DNA of 6,307 nt from Caldimonas sp. (lineage in GTDB: Bacteria; Pseudomonadota; Gammaproteobacteria; Burkholderiales; Burkholderiaceae_C), in the NCBI GenBank assembly GCA_030150305.1, contig JASLGD010000040.1, positions 1 to 6,307 on the forward strand, in the 5' to 3' direction. The notes beneath the pieces were generated by a model that was given only the letters and a program-made list of their open reading frames with translations, ran no database searches and was not told where the DNA came from. Both the position numbers and the translations under genes were made by a program. The first letter of the stretch is position 1. Every line of letters begins with the position of its first letter. Below, one piece after another: positions 5,590-6,307 of this stretch.

Positions 5590-6307
5590 CTATCTCTTGA
5601 GGTGGCTGTTGAAGAACGCGCCGATCTCCGTGAAGGCTTCCCTCACCTCCGGAATGCGATCGTCACGCCCGTACTGAGCATGCGACTGGCCCTCGTATAC
5701 CTGCAGGAACGAGTCGATCCCGAGGTTGCGAAGCTTGCGATGGACGCGCACCGTGTTGCTCAGCAGCAGGTCGCGCGTGCCTGATGTGAGGATCGTCGGA
5801 GGGAAGCCGCTCATGTCGCCGTAGACCGGAGAGATCAACGGGTCCTTGAGGTCATGTCCCTTGGCGTAGAACGCCGCGGCGGCGTCGCAGAAACCTTCGG
5901 TCGACACCAGAACGTTGTCGAGCATGGCATTGGTATAAAACGTGTCACCCGTCTTCGTGCTGTCGGACATCGGCGTTCCGGAGGCGATCGCGCCGGGAAG
6001 CGGCAAGCCCAGCTGCTTGGCACGCAGGCCCATCTCTAGAACGAGCGCGCCGCCCGCCGAGGTGCCGATGAGTCCCACACGCTTGGGATCCGTCTTCGCG
6101 ATCACCTCCTTGTAGACCGCCATCGAATCGTCGAGTGCGGCCGGGAAGTACGCCTCCGGCGGCATGCGGTAGTCGACGGCGATGACGCGGTAACCGCCGA
6201 TGGCCGCGATGAGCAACGCCTCGGGCAAGGCGGCCTCGGCGGGATTCAGGACATAGCAGCCTCCGTGGATCTGGACCAACACGCGATCACGGTTTTCAGG
6301 AGGCACG
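5590..6307 (-). CDS. alpha/beta hydrolase fold-3 esterase, hormone-sensitive-lipase type (N-terminus missing)
   Basis: This minus-strand gene ends with TAG at 5592-5590 and runs off the right edge; 238 residues are visible. They contain the diagnostic blocks of the HSL/family IV esterases: the oxyanion-hole motif HGGC (visible residues 14-17), DYRMPPEAYFPAALDD, the nucleophile elbow GTSAGG (S83), the acid in SGTRDLLL (D179) and the base in GQSHAQY (H209). The catalytic triad is therefore complete. Family members usually have some tens of residues before HGG, so the GTG at 6306 is probably an internal valine and not the start. The usual motif is HGGG; a Cys replaces the third Gly here. Substrates of the family are short-chain acyl esters, sometimes lactones; the actual substrate is unknown and a signal peptide cannot be judged. 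AT-ending codons (TTT, TAT, AAT, GTA, a terminal AGA) are more frequent than in the plus-strand genes, so it may have a separate history. Confidence 0.93.
   Translation of the reverse strand, partial: VPPENRDRVLVQIHGGCYVLNPAEAALPEALLIAAIGGYRVIAVDYRMPPEAYFPAALDDSMAVYKEVIAKTDPKRVGLIGTSAGGALVLEMGLRAKQLGLPLPGAIASGTPMSDSTKTGDTFYTNAMLDNVLVSTEGFCDAAAAFYAKGHDLKDPLISPVYGDMSGFPPTILTSGTRDLLLSNTVRVHRKLRNLGIDSFLQVYEGQSHAQYGRDDRIPEVREAFTEIGAFFNSHLKR

Noticed and set aside
5602..6039. Short plus-strand frames opposite the esterase (5602-5784 and 5854-6039)
   Set aside because: They are antisense to the conserved catalytic blocks of the esterase and have no motifs of their own.

Overview
The window is a GC-rich piece of bacterial DNA. 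It carries genes for secreted hydrolases and one PEP-CTERM surface-sorting protein. GC-rich codon endings, Sec-type signal peptides with AxA cleavage sites, and a Gly/Ala-rich PEP-CTERM tail ending in basic residues point to a Gram-negative proteobacterium with an exosortase system. Betaproteobacteria (Burkholderiales or Rhodocyclales) are the most likely group. This placement is inferred from gene content, not proven.

Layout from left to right. (1) Bases 1-176 hold the 3' end of a short plus-strand reading frame. It looks like a signal peptide and mature N-terminus of the same kind as the two large genes, joined almost directly to a C-terminus of the same kind, so it may be an internally deleted third paralogue. 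(2) Bases 177-289 are a leader with two strong hairpins. The second resembles an intrinsic terminator, and the two can re-pair into one long helix. (3) Bases 290-2482 encode a 730-residue exported alpha/beta-hydrolase-domain protein with an Asp-rich C-terminal tail. (4) Bases 2483-2768 form a non-coding gap with candidate promoter elements. (5) Bases 2769-4901 encode a second, divergent 710-residue exported member of the same hydrolase family. (6) Bases 4934-5539 encode a 201-residue PEP-CTERM protein, 32 bases behind gene 5 and probably in its operon. (7) On the opposite strand, convergent with all of these, bases 5590-6307 encode most of a hormone-sensitive-lipase-type (family IV) esterase whose N-terminus lies beyond the right edge.

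The two large hydrolases share candidate Ser/Glu/His catalytic residues at almost the same numbers (S327/E429/H464 and S331/E429/H464), matching cysteine pairs and the same domain order. They nevertheless differ clearly in sequence, which suggests an old tandem duplication followed by specialisation. Their exported state, and the probable co-transcription of the second one with a PEP-CTERM protein, suggest ester or lactone hydrolysis at the cell surface or in a polysaccharide matrix. The substrate cannot be read from the sequence. I saw no RNA genes, insertion sequences or CRISPR arrays. No exosortase gene is present in the window.
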